Shown: positions 1-6,627 of the stretch, piece after piece | How the letters are laid out: each line of letters starts with the position of its first letter | Position numbering within the stretch: position 1 is the first letter of the stretch | Assembly (NCBI GenBank): GCA_900546575.1 | Contig: URDM01000015.1 | Span: 1-45,196 of the forward strand | Reading direction: 5' to 3' | Length of the DNA stretch: 45,196 nt | Source: an uncultured Prevotella sp. | Lineage (GTDB): Bacteria; Bacteroidota; Bacteroidia; Bacteroidales; Bacteroidaceae | The notes under the pieces: generated by a model | Seen by the model: the letters and a program-made list of their open reading frames with translations, nothing else | Databases searched by the model: none | What the model was told of the DNA's origin: nothing | Translations under genes and position numbers: made by a program

Positions 1-245
1 AAACAATGCGCCCTGTAAGGGCAAAAGCGTTAATTATCAATGCTTTTGCCCTTGCAGGGCGTTTTGCTATTTTCAATTCGTACACCCAAGGTGCTGCCTT
101 GGGCTATGTGCTTATTGGGCTTTCAGCCCGTATAATTGAGTTTTGACACACCCTCCACTCAGCCTTCATTTACTGTTGATTGAGTGGGTATAGCAGGGAT
201 GCTATACCCTCCTACAGATAGCATTCTTCTTGTGTCAGTATCGTG
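1..245 (-). repeat. Composite hairpin-rich interspersed repeat, copy 1
   Basis: Read on the minus strand this region matches 13706-13965, including an exact stretch of more than 30 nt around 90-140. It holds a long hairpin at 9-61 (about 20-bp arms around an 11-nt AT-rich loop, one arm beginning CGCCCTGTAAGGGC), a GC-rich CCAAGG-type hairpin at about 86-104, a short GGGCT/AGCCC hairpin, and a further stem at about 186-214 (GGTATAGCA with TGCTATACC). The mosaic of stems without a protein resembles REP/BIME-type interspersed repeats. Short reading frames through it are most likely spurious. Confidence 0.75.
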
Positions 246-264
246 ATATAAATATATTTAGCGT

Positions 265-317
265 GCCTTGAAATGACCGTATCATGCCTTGAAATGATCG
301 TATCATGTCATGATACG
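265..317. repeat. 21-bp tandem repeat ending in a 19-bp palindrome
   Basis: Two 21-bp units (265-285 and 286-306, one mismatch), each GCCTTGAAATGAYCGTATCAT, run into a perfect odd-length palindrome at 299-317 (CGTATCATG-T-CATGATACG). It lies just beyond the stop codon of the serine ammonia-lyase gene, so in that mRNA it would fold as a 3' hairpin. A run of T on the plus strand (321-326) follows the palindrome. The period and dyad design match the other arrays in the window. Confidence 0.7.
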
Positions 318-354
318 AAGGTTTTTTACTGGAACTCCGAATCCCCCAAAGTCT

Positions 355-1581
355 TTATTTCTTTTCTTTCATGTGCTGCTCGTAGGCTCTTGCCAGTCCG
401 CCAGTACTTGTTTCCTTATACAATGACGGCAGGTCGTGGCCAGTCTGCTTCATCACCTTCACTACGCGGTCGAACGAAACCGAGTGGGTTCCGTCAGAGA
501 ACGAAGCATAGAGATTGGCGTCGAGAGCACGTGTGGCAGCGAAGGCGTTGCGCTCAATACATGGAATCTGAACCAGTCCGCACACAGGGTCGCACGTCAT
601 GCCCAAGTGATGCTCCAGTCCCATTTCGGCAGCATACTCAATCTGCGACGGACTTCCGCCAAACAACTGGCATGCAGCAGCCGAAGCCATAGCACAAGCT
701 ACGCCAACCTCGCCCTGACAGCCAACATCAGCACCTGATATCGAAGCGTTCTGCTTCACCACATTGCCGAATATTCCGGCTGTAGCCATAGCGTGCAGAA
801 TGCGTGTGTCGCTGAAGTTATGACCCTTAGAGAGATGATAGAGCACAGCTGGCAATACACCGCACGATCCGCAAGTAGGCGCTGTAACGATAATACCGCC
901 AGAAGCGTTCTCCTCACTTACCGAAAGAGCGTAGGCATAAACCAGCGCACGCGACTGCAACGACTGCTTGTATCCGCTTGCCTTGACATAATAGATAGGG
1001 CCCTTGCGCGGAAGATTGAGCGGACCGGGAAGCGCACCCTCGTGGTCGATGCCACGCTCAACGCTCTCCTTCATGGCCTGCCATACATCCATCAGATAGT
1101 CCCATATATCCTCGTCCTCGCTCTCATTGACATACTCCCAGTAGCCGCGGCCGTTGCTTTCGCACCAGTCCTGTATCTCGCGCAGCGTATTCAGCTTGTA
1201 CACTTCGCGCAGTCCGGTAAGCCAACGACTCTTCTCGCCTTCCGACAATGCGCCGCCGCCTACGCTGTAGCAAATCCATTCGTCAGTCTGGTTGCCGGCA
1301 TTGTCAAATGCCACAAACTTCATACCATTGGGATGGAAGGGCAGAAACACTTGCGGTTGCCACTCAATACGCAACGGAGCGATAGGGCGCAGCACTTCGT
1401 CGATAGCCACATCGGTCATGTGTCCGCGTCCGGTAGCAGCCAGACTGCCGTAGAGCGTCACCTCAAACGAGGCAGCATGCATGTTATGACTTGCAAATAT
1501 CTTAGCCGCCTTCTGCGGTCCCATAGTGTGACTGCTTGACGGTCCCTTGCCTATACGGAAAAGTTCTCTCAATGATTTCAT
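355..1581 (-). CDS. sdaA: L-serine ammonia-lyase (iron-sulfur dependent)
   Basis: Deaminates L-serine to pyruvate and ammonia in the cytoplasm using a [4Fe-4S] cluster. The 408-residue chain is the single-chain form, with the beta domain first and the alpha domain second. Visible motifs: SSSHTMGP at residues 15-22, the signature of the N-terminal domain; APTCGSCGVLPAVLY in the alpha domain; DVGCQGEVGVACAMA; and CDPVCGLVQIPCIERN near the C-terminus, which supplies cluster cysteines. The start is supported by a TAACTTTG promoter element on the minus strand about 27 bp upstream. It is monocistronic here. The length is normal for the family and nothing is missing. Confidence 0.95.
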   Translation of the reverse strand: MKSLRELFRIGKGPSSSHTMGPQKAAKIFASHNMHAASFEVTLYGSLAATGRGHMTDVAIDEVLRPIAPLRIEWQPQVFLPFHPNGMKFVAFDNAGNQTDEWICYSVGGGALSEGEKSRWLTGLREVYKLNTLREIQDWCESNGRGYWEYVNESEDEDIWDYLMDVWQAMKESVERGIDHEGALPGPLNLPRKGPIYYVKASGYKQSLQSRALVYAYALSVSEENASGGIIVTAPTCGSCGVLPAVLYHLSKGHNFSDTRILHAMATAGIFGNVVKQNASISGADVGCQGEVGVACAMASAAACQLFGGSPSQIEYAAEMGLEHHLGMTCDPVCGLVQIPCIERNAFAATRALDANLYASFSDGTHSVSFDRVVKVMKQTGHDLPSLYKETSTGGLARAYEQHMKEKK

Positions 1582-1607
1582 AATGGATTGTTTGTTTTAG
1601 TCTTCTA

Positions 1608-1615
1608 CAAAGTTA
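1608..1615 (-). promoter_or_regulatory. Bacteroidota -7 element for sdaA
   Basis: CAAAGTTA on the plus strand reads TAACTTTG on the minus strand, a perfect TAnnTTTG element. It would place transcription start near 1602 and give a leader of about 20 nt. I see no convincing TTG -33 element. Confidence 0.6.
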
Positions 1616-1659
1616 CAACAAAAATCCGAATAAAAGCCTTAGCGCCTTTTATTTATTTC

Positions 1660-1725
1660 CCTTGCAAATGTTCTCGCAACGCCTTGCAAATGTTTCTGCA
1701 ATGCCTTGCAGATGTTCTCGCAACG
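1660..1725. repeat. 22-bp tandem array, three units
   Basis: Three consecutive 22-bp units (1660-1681, 1682-1703, 1704-1725) with consensus CCTTGCAAATGTTCTCGCAACG and a few substitutions. Each unit has a TTGC...GCAA dyad. It is upstream of both the sdaA promoter and the Fic gene, outside any convincing reading frame. Confidence 0.75.
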
Positions 1726-1733
1726 CCATTAAA

Positions 1734-1823
1734 TCTCCGTTCCGTGTCTTTGAATGTACGTTCCGTGTCACTGAACGGCCGTTCAAAGACTTGGAACGCA
1801 CATTCCGTGACACGGAACGGAGA
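1734..1823. repeat. 90-bp near-palindrome built of four 19-bp dyads at 21-bp spacing
   Basis: The segment is largely its own reverse complement, centred between 1778 and 1779, with perfect terminal arms TCTCCGTTCCGTG/CACGGAACGGAGA. Internally it is four 19-bp dyads (1738-1756, 1759-1777, 1780-1798, 1801-1819) of the form CRTTC-N9-GAAYG separated by 2 bp. It directly follows the 22-bp array. It could be a multi-site operator, a very stable RNA hairpin or a replication-sensitive palindrome; the sequence does not decide. Confidence 0.75.
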
Positions 1824-1946
1824 ATTTTGTGTGGTTTAACGATTTTAGTTGACCACTCTAAGTATTATTGATAATACGAGTTGACTCAGTTAGCTTGCCA
1901 ATACAAACAATCCTCATAATCATTCGTGATTGTCAAAGATTGTTTT

Positions 1947-1954
1947 TATCTTTG
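1947..1954 (+). promoter_or_regulatory. -7 element upstream of first Fic gene
   Basis: TATCTTTG fits TAnnTTTG and lies about 32 bp before the ATG at 1986. The nearest upstream TTG (1930-1932) is at a short spacing of 14, so the -33 element is weak. Confidence 0.5.
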
Positions 1955-1985
1955 TAGATGCAGAAACAAATAAGATAATGTAATT

Positions 1986-2534
1986 ATGACTACGAAGGAA
2001 ATAGACGAACGTTCGTTAGTGAATGCTCACCGCCTCTTTGAGTCGGGTGATATCGACCAGATGCCTGTAGGTACAGCTATGGGGCTTCAGCAGATACATC
2101 GCTATTTGTTCAACGATCTATACCCATTTGCCGGTGTCGTTCGTGACAAGAATATAGCCAAGGGCGGTTTCCGTTTTGCCAATTCGCTCTATCTTGAAGC
2201 TGCACTCGCTGCTGTAGAGAAAATGCCGGAAGACACATTTGAGCATATCATAGAGAAGTATGTAGAGATGAATGTGTGCCATCCTTTCATGGAAGGCAAT
2301 GGACGCTCTACGCGCATTTGGCTCGACATGATGCTGAAACGTGCACTTGGCAAAGTGGTCAATTGGCAGTATGTGGACAAAGACCAGTACCTCTCGGCAA
2401 TGGAACGCTCACCAATCAACGACCTCGAACTGCGCTATCTGCTCTCGCAGAACCTCACTTCAGATACGGAGAATCGTGAGGTGATATTCAAGGGGATTGA
2501 GCAGAGCTATTATTATGAGGGGTATGAGAAATGA
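1986..2534 (+). CDS. Fic-domain protein, class III (self-inhibited) type
   Basis: Fic proteins transfer a nucleotide moiety, usually AMP from ATP, onto hydroxyl side chains of target proteins. The 182-residue chain is close in size to the small class III Fic proteins. The active-site loop HPFMEGNGRSTR at residues 99-110 is canonical, with catalytic His, both glycines and both arginines. The last residues contain SYYYEG (174-179), matching the inhibitory motif [S/T]xxx[E/D][G/N] found C-terminally in class III proteins such as Neisseria NmFic, where the Glu blocks productive ATP binding. A self-restrained AMPylator is inferred; NmFic itself modifies DNA gyrase, but the target here is unknown. 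A second Fic gene follows 89 bp downstream. Confidence 0.88.
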   Translation: MTTKEIDERSLVNAHRLFESGDIDQMPVGTAMGLQQIHRYLFNDLYPFAGVVRDKNIAKGGFRFANSLYLEAALAAVEKMPEDTFEHIIEKYVEMNVCHPFMEGNGRSTRIWLDMMLKRALGKVVNWQYVDKDQYLSAMERSPINDLELRYLLSQNLTSDTENREVIFKGIEQSYYYEGYEK

Positions 2535-2623
2535 CAAATAATAGCAAATCATATGTCAAGCCAATTCTTCAATTGTGTGACTGCTTTTTGTTTGTAATGT
2601 GGAAAATCTAATGATTTACGAGA

Positions 2624-3778
2624 ATGACTAATAATAACAAACAACTATACATCGACTTTGAAGCATACGAGCGTTTGGCTGAGCCGCATAAACGTGAGAG
2701 GGCTTCTTTATGGCGCACGGCTATTGGTCTGCAAGATGTGGATGGACTGAAGGTGTCTGATTATCTGAAAGAAGCTGCTGTCAAGCATATTGAGGGCGAC
2801 ATTACCATTGATGATGTGCGACAGCAGTTGAAGTCATATTATGTCAATAAGACGACACATGATAATGACGATGCAGAGAAGGAGGAGGCCGACCGTGTGG
2901 CTGCTAACATCGCCAAATTGTTGAGTGAACAGTCCTTTTCATTTACAGCTTTAGAGTTTCTGAATATTCACAGACATTTGTTTGATGGTGTATTCAAACA
3001 TGCTGGAGAAATCCGTCCGTATGATATTAGCAAAAAGGAATGGGTGTTGCAAGGCGATACTGTTGTTTATGGCCGTGCAGCAGACATTATGATGGCATTG
3101 AGATATGACATTCAACAGGAAAAAGACTTCTGTTATAAAGGATTGACAACAGATGAAATTATCAATCACATTGTTGATTTCGTAACGTTACTATGGCAGA
3201 ATCATCCGTTTCGTGAAGGCAATACACGAACTACAGCTGTGTTTGTTATCAAATATCTGCGGTCGATTGGTTTTCGGGCAAACAACGATTTGTTTGCCGA
3301 AAACTCATGGTACTTCCGCAATGCTCTTGTGCGTGCTAACTATCGTAATCCATCAAAAGGTGTAGAGCCAAATAAGTCCTTTCTTGTTAAGTTTTTCCGT
3401 AATTTGATGTTAGGTGAGCAACATGAGTTGAAAAACCGATATATGCTTATTGGGTATAACGATACCGATAATACCCATACAAGTACCCATACAAGTACCC
3501 ATACAAGCACCAGTACAAGTACGAATAATTTGAAGGCGGGCCTAACTGAAAATGTTAAGCGATTGATTCTTGCAATTGGTACAGAGGAAAAGAGTGTAAA
3601 GGAAATGATGGAGGCTATTGGACTGAAAAACCGTCCCAACTTCCTTGAATATTCTCTTACGCCAGCTATTAGTGACGGATTCGTAACAATGAAATATCCC
3701 TCTTCCCCCCGCCACCCCCGCCAGAAGTATCTTCTTACAGTGAAGGGATTGGCGGTGTATGATAAAATGTCGTCTTAG
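2624..3778 (+). CDS. Fic-family protein with Thr/Ser/His repeat linker and C-terminal winged helix
   Basis: Of 384 residues, about 25-75 form a VbhA-like helical N-terminal segment (GLQDVDGLKVSDYL and HIEGDITIDD patterns), about 105-265 the Fic core, about 284-300 a Thr-Ser-His repeat, and about 305-384 a winged-helix-like tail (LTENVKRLILAIG to YLLTVKGLAVYD). The Fic loop is HPFREGNTRTTA (194-205): catalytic His and first Arg are present, but the consensus second Gly is Thr and the last Arg is Ala. That Arg contacts the ATP gamma-phosphate in canonical Fic enzymes, so activity may be altered. I see no clear [S/T]xxxE[G/N] inhibitory motif. A DNA-binding, self-regulating Fic protein is plausible but inferred. 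It lies in tandem with the class III Fic gene. Confidence 0.85.
   Translation: MTNNNKQLYIDFEAYERLAEPHKRERASLWRTAIGLQDVDGLKVSDYLKEAAVKHIEGDITIDDVRQQLKSYYVNKTTHDNDDAEKEEADRVAANIAKLLSEQSFSFTALEFLNIHRHLFDGVFKHAGEIRPYDISKKEWVLQGDTVVYGRAADIMMALRYDIQQEKDFCYKGLTTDEIINHIVDFVTLLWQNHPFREGNTRTTAVFVIKYLRSIGFRANNDLFAENSWYFRNALVRANYRNPSKGVEPNKSFLVKFFRNLMLGEQHELKNRYMLIGYNDTDNTHTSTHTSTHTSTSTSTNNLKAGLTENVKRLILAIGTEEKSVKEMMEAIGLKNRPNFLEYSLTPAISDGFVTMKYPSSPRHPRQKYLLTVKGLAVYDKMSS
3471..3525 (+). repeat. 12-bp in-frame repeat in the second Fic gene
   Basis: About four imperfect copies of ACCCATACAAGT encode the repeated Thr-His-Thr-Ser linker, the last copy drifting to ACCAGTACAAGT. Because the unit is a multiple of three, slippage would change linker length without breaking the frame. 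Confidence 0.8.
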
Positions 3779-3806
3779 GCATTAAGGCGATTTTCCCCCG
3801 CCTTTT

Positions 3807-3911
3807 CAAAAGGACTCCTTTTGCCCTCCAAATGTAGTCCTTTTGCTGTGTAAAAGGAGTCCTTTTGCAGCGTAAAACGAACCCTTTTGCAAGCCAAAAG
3901 GAGTCCTTTTG
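3807..3911. repeat. Five-unit 22-bp palindrome array (YAAAAGGASTCCTTTTG), copy 1
   Basis: Five 17-bp palindromes at 3807, 3829, 3851, 3873 and 3895, each followed by a 5-bp spacer, give an exact 22-bp period. Units 1, 3 and 5 are perfect (CAAAAGGACTCCTTTTG or the G-centred form); units 2 and 4 have decayed. The array starts 29 bp after the stop of the second Fic gene. From 3912 to 4109 I see no gene or other element. Confidence 0.85.
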
Positions 3912-4109
3912 AAAAGCACGGGCATTTTGGCTCGAAAATCATAGGAATAATATCGAAATTCATAGGCATATATATAATAAGGTGTAGGCATAACGTGCCT
4001 ACGGGCAAACAGCCTCATGTGTTCCTTTGTTTTTCCCCATTGTTGCTCTATTTTTCCTTTAGTCTTTTGCTTTTTCTCTGTTAACAAAAGACAAAATGCA
4101 GGCGTTTTA

Positions 4110-4141
4110 TTTGCTTGTATCGAATTATTGCTGTAATTTTG
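4110..4141 (+). promoter_or_regulatory. Promoter of the TetR-type regulator
   Basis: TTTG at 4110-4113, a 20-bp spacer, then TAATTTTG at 4134-4141 give a standard Bacteroidota -33/-7 pair, with transcription starting near 4145-4148. Confidence 0.65.
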
Positions 4142-4166
4142 CACATACATAAATTGATGTGCAAAA
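4137..4166. promoter_or_regulatory. Probable TetR operator over the transcription start
   Basis: A perfect 10-bp inverted repeat, TTTTGCACAT at 4137-4146 and ATGTGCAAAA at 4157-4166, is separated by 10 bp. It overlaps the -7 element and predicted start site of the adjacent TetR-family gene, which is the classical arrangement for autorepression by a TetR dimer. That this protein binds here is inference. Confidence 0.6.
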
Positions 4167-4190
4167 TAATAAAAAGGTAAAGGAAACGTT

Positions 4191-4787
4191 ATGTCAATAT
4201 CCAAGACTCGCCAAAAACTCGTTGATGTGGCACGCCAGCTGTTTGCCAAGAACGGCATTGCCAACACTACAATGAACGACATTGCTGTGGCATCGGGCAA
4301 GGGTCGCCGCACGCTATACACCTACTTCAACCGCAAGGAAGACGTGTATTCGGCTGTGATAGAGTCGGAATTGGAGCGTCTCTCGGACAAGCTCGACGAG
4401 GTAGCGGGCATGAAGATGCGCCCGCAGGACAAGATTATAGAGCTGATATACACCCATCTGAGCATGATCAGGGAGACGGTGGTGCGCAACGGCAACCTGC
4501 GTGCAGAGTTCTTCCGCAACATATGGATGGTGGAGAAGGTGCGCAAGAAGTTTGACGAAGACGAGATAGAACTCTTCCGCAAGGTATATGCCGAAGGAAA
4601 GGCAGACGGTGAGTTTGACATCGAAGACGTCGACCTCGTGGCAGACATCACACACTATTGTATAAAGGGACTTGAGGTGCCGTTCATATACGGCCGTCTG
4701 GGACACGGAATGACTGAAGAGACCAGCAAGCCGCTTGTTGCAAAGGTGGTGTACGGAGCACTGGGCAAGCGCATCAATAATGTATAG
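4191..4787 (+). CDS. TetR/AcrR-family transcriptional regulator
   Basis: A 198-residue one-domain regulator. The N-terminal helix-turn-helix is typical: TRQKLVDVARQLFAKNGIANTTMNDIAVASGKGRRTLYTYFNRKEDVY at about residues 5-52, with the conserved F, G, T and YxYFxxKE positions. The remaining helical part should bind a small ligand and dimerise. It is followed after 79 bp by fabG in the same direction, so a role in fatty-acid or membrane-lipid control is possible, but the ligand cannot be read from sequence. A perfect inverted repeat over its own promoter suggests autorepression. Confidence 0.88.
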   Translation: MSISKTRQKLVDVARQLFAKNGIANTTMNDIAVASGKGRRTLYTYFNRKEDVYSAVIESELERLSDKLDEVAGMKMRPQDKIIELIYTHLSMIRETVVRNGNLRAEFFRNIWMVEKVRKKFDEDEIELFRKVYAEGKADGEFDIEDVDLVADITHYCIKGLEVPFIYGRLGHGMTEETSKPLVAKVVYGALGKRINNV

Positions 4788-4866
4788 TGTCCGTGTGCAG
4801 GCATTATATATATACAAAAGGTGAACGAATTAATAATTACAAAATAACAATTAATTAATTAACGAA

Positions 4867-5625
4867 ATGGGATTACTTACAGGTAAGACTGCCCTCGTCA
4901 CTGGAGCAGCCCGCGGCATCGGAAAGGCTGTCGCTATGAAATTCGCCTCTGAAGGCGCTAACATCGCATTCACCGACCTCGTTCTCAACGACGATATGGC
5001 AGCAGGTCTTGAGGCAACACGCAAGGAGATTGAAGCTCTCGGCGTTACATGCCGCGCTTATGCTGGCAACGCCGCCGATTTTGAGGAGACCGAGAAGACT
5101 GTTAAGCAGATTCACGCTGACTTCGGTTCTATCGACATTCTCGTCAACAACGCCGGTATTACCAAGGACGGACTCATGCTGCGTATGTCTGAGGCACAGT
5201 GGGACGCTGTACTGAACGTCAACCTTAAGTCGGCTTTCAACTTCATCCACGCTTGCTCGCCTATCATGTTGCGCCAGCGTAGCGGCTCTATCATCAACAT
5301 GGCTTCGGTAGTTGGTGTACACGGCAACGCCGGACAGTGCAACTATGCTGCCTCTAAGGCTGGTATGATTGCCCTCGCCAAGTCAATCGCCCAGGAGCTC
5401 GGACCTAAGGGAGTACGTGCCAATGCCGTAGCCCCGGGATTCATCGAGACAGCTATGACAGCACAGCTGCCTGAGGAAATCCGCAAGGACTGGATGAAGA
5501 AGATACCTCTTCGTCGTGGCGGTCAGACCGAGGACATCGCCAATGTATGTCTGTTCCTCGCTTCTGACATGTCTTCTTATGTCAGCGGTCAGGTCATCCA
5601 GATCGACGGCGGCATGAACATGTAA
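4867..5625 (+). CDS. fabG: 3-oxoacyl-[acyl-carrier-protein] reductase
   Basis: NADPH-dependent reduction of 3-oxoacyl-ACP to 3-hydroxyacyl-ACP in the fatty-acid elongation cycle. This 252-residue short-chain dehydrogenase has the cofactor motif TGAARGIG at 12-19, NNAG at 94-97 and the catalytic set Ser147, Tyr160 and Lys164 (YAASK), with the Ser-Tyr spacing of 13 found in FabG. The C-terminal sequence VSGQVIQIDGGMNM is also typical of FabG rather than other SDR proteins. A strong hairpin terminator follows. The upstream TetR gene may regulate it. Confidence 0.92.
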   Translation: MGLLTGKTALVTGAARGIGKAVAMKFASEGANIAFTDLVLNDDMAAGLEATRKEIEALGVTCRAYAGNAADFEETEKTVKQIHADFGSIDILVNNAGITKDGLMLRMSEAQWDAVLNVNLKSAFNFIHACSPIMLRQRSGSIINMASVVGVHGNAGQCNYAASKAGMIALAKSIAQELGPKGVRANAVAPGFIETAMTAQLPEEIRKDWMKKIPLRRGGQTEDIANVCLFLASDMSSYVSGQVIQIDGGMNM

Positions 5626-5653
5626 TCAGACTGATTATACATTAATAATATGG

Positions 5654-5690
5654 TAGGAGGGTATGGCGGTAACCGTATCCTCCTATTTTA
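5654..5690 (+). terminator. Rho-independent terminator after fabG
   Basis: TAGGAGGGTATGG (5654-5666) pairs with CCGTATCCTCCTA (5673-5685) with one G-T and one mismatch-like position, followed by TTTTA. Confidence 0.75.
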
Positions 5691-5706
5691 ATTCTTATAC
5701 TGACTT

Positions 5707-6387
5707 ATGAAGGTAGTCTACGAGGACAATCACATTATAATAGTCAACAAGTGCAGCGGCGAAATCGTGCAGGGCGACAAGACCGGCGACAAGCCTTTGT
5801 CCGATACGGTGAAGGAATATATCAAGCAGAAGTACAACAAGCCGGGCAATGTATTCCTCGGTGTGGTGCACCGGCTCGACCGCCCCGTAAGCGGACTCGT
5901 GGTGTTTGCCAAGACATCGAAGGCGCTGTCGCGACTCAACGATATGTTCCGCACGGGCGACGTACACAAGACCTATTGGGCTGTAGTGAAGCGTCGCGAC
6001 ATAGCTACGGAAGGAACGCTCACCGACTGGCTCACACGCAACGAGCGACAGAACAAGAGCTACGCACACGAACGTGAGGTGCCGGGAGCCAAGAAGGCAG
6101 TGTTGAAATACAAGGTGCGTGCCGTTGCAGACAACTATATGCTCATTGAGGTGACGCTTCTCACCGGCCGCCACCATCAGATACGCTGCCAGCTCTCACA
6201 CATGGGATGCCCCATCAAGGGCGACCTGAAATATGGAGCGCCGCGCAGCAATCCCGACGGAAGCATATCATTGCTGTCGCGCCGAGTGGAATTTGTGCAT
6301 CCCGTGTCGAAGGAGAACATCGTGGCTTACGCCGATGTGCCTGACGACCGACTGTGGCACGACCTCAGCGCCAACGCTATGCAGTAA
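5707..6387 (+). CDS. RluA-family RNA pseudouridine synthase
   Basis: Isomerises specific uridines in rRNA or tRNA to pseudouridine. The 226-residue protein consists of the catalytic domain alone, without an N-terminal S4 domain. The family signature is VVHRLDRPVSGLVVFAKT at about residues 53-70, with catalytic Asp58 in HRLDRP; LLTGRHHQIRCQLSHMGCPIKGDLKYG further on is the second conserved block. The short size resembles RluA or the Bacteroidota stand-alone members; the exact target base cannot be assigned. The gene sits between a terminator and a long AT-rich spacer, so it is probably monocistronic. Confidence 0.9.
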   Translation: MKVVYEDNHIIIVNKCSGEIVQGDKTGDKPLSDTVKEYIKQKYNKPGNVFLGVVHRLDRPVSGLVVFAKTSKALSRLNDMFRTGDVHKTYWAVVKRRDIATEGTLTDWLTRNERQNKSYAHEREVPGAKKAVLKYKVRAVADNYMLIEVTLLTGRHHQIRCQLSHMGCPIKGDLKYGAPRSNPDGSISLLSRRVEFVHPVSKENIVAYADVPDDRLWHDLSANAMQ

Positions 6388-6627
6388 ATTCTATAACTTC
6401 TTAACTACTTTCGCCTGCGAAACTTGAATAACTAACTGAACTTTAGCAAGTTCTGAGAATTCAGAAGTTAAAGAAGTTAGCGCGCCCTACGGTCGCTAGA
6501 ATTTATAGCCATTACTCTTTTTGCTGAATATTCAGCTATAAGACATACGGCTTTAAGTTCTATAACTTCTTTTAATTCTATAACTTCTGAACTTGCGAAA
6601 GTTCAATAACTAATAAATAAGCCCGAT
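6388..6627. repeat. Intergenic region with imperfect inverted copies of an AGAAGTTATAGAA motif
   Basis: The motif TTCTATAACTTCT recurs at about 6389, 6558 and 6576, and related complementary segments (AGAAGTTAAAGAAGTTAG) lie near 6464-6481. The ends resemble each other in inverted order (CTTGAATAACTAACTG near 6424 and GTTCAATAACTAATAA near 6601). It is not strictly periodic. No gene is visible; it may hold the promoter of the tamB-tamL pair, but I cannot point to a good TAnnTTTG. Confidence 0.45.

Noticed and set aside
273..738. Plus-strand frames opposite the C-terminus of sdaA
   Set aside because: They overlap the confident sdaA gene and lack any domain.
3806..4321. Minus-strand frame spanning the palindrome array and the TetR promoter
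   Set aside because: It overlaps the start of the TetR gene, and much of it is palindrome-array translation.
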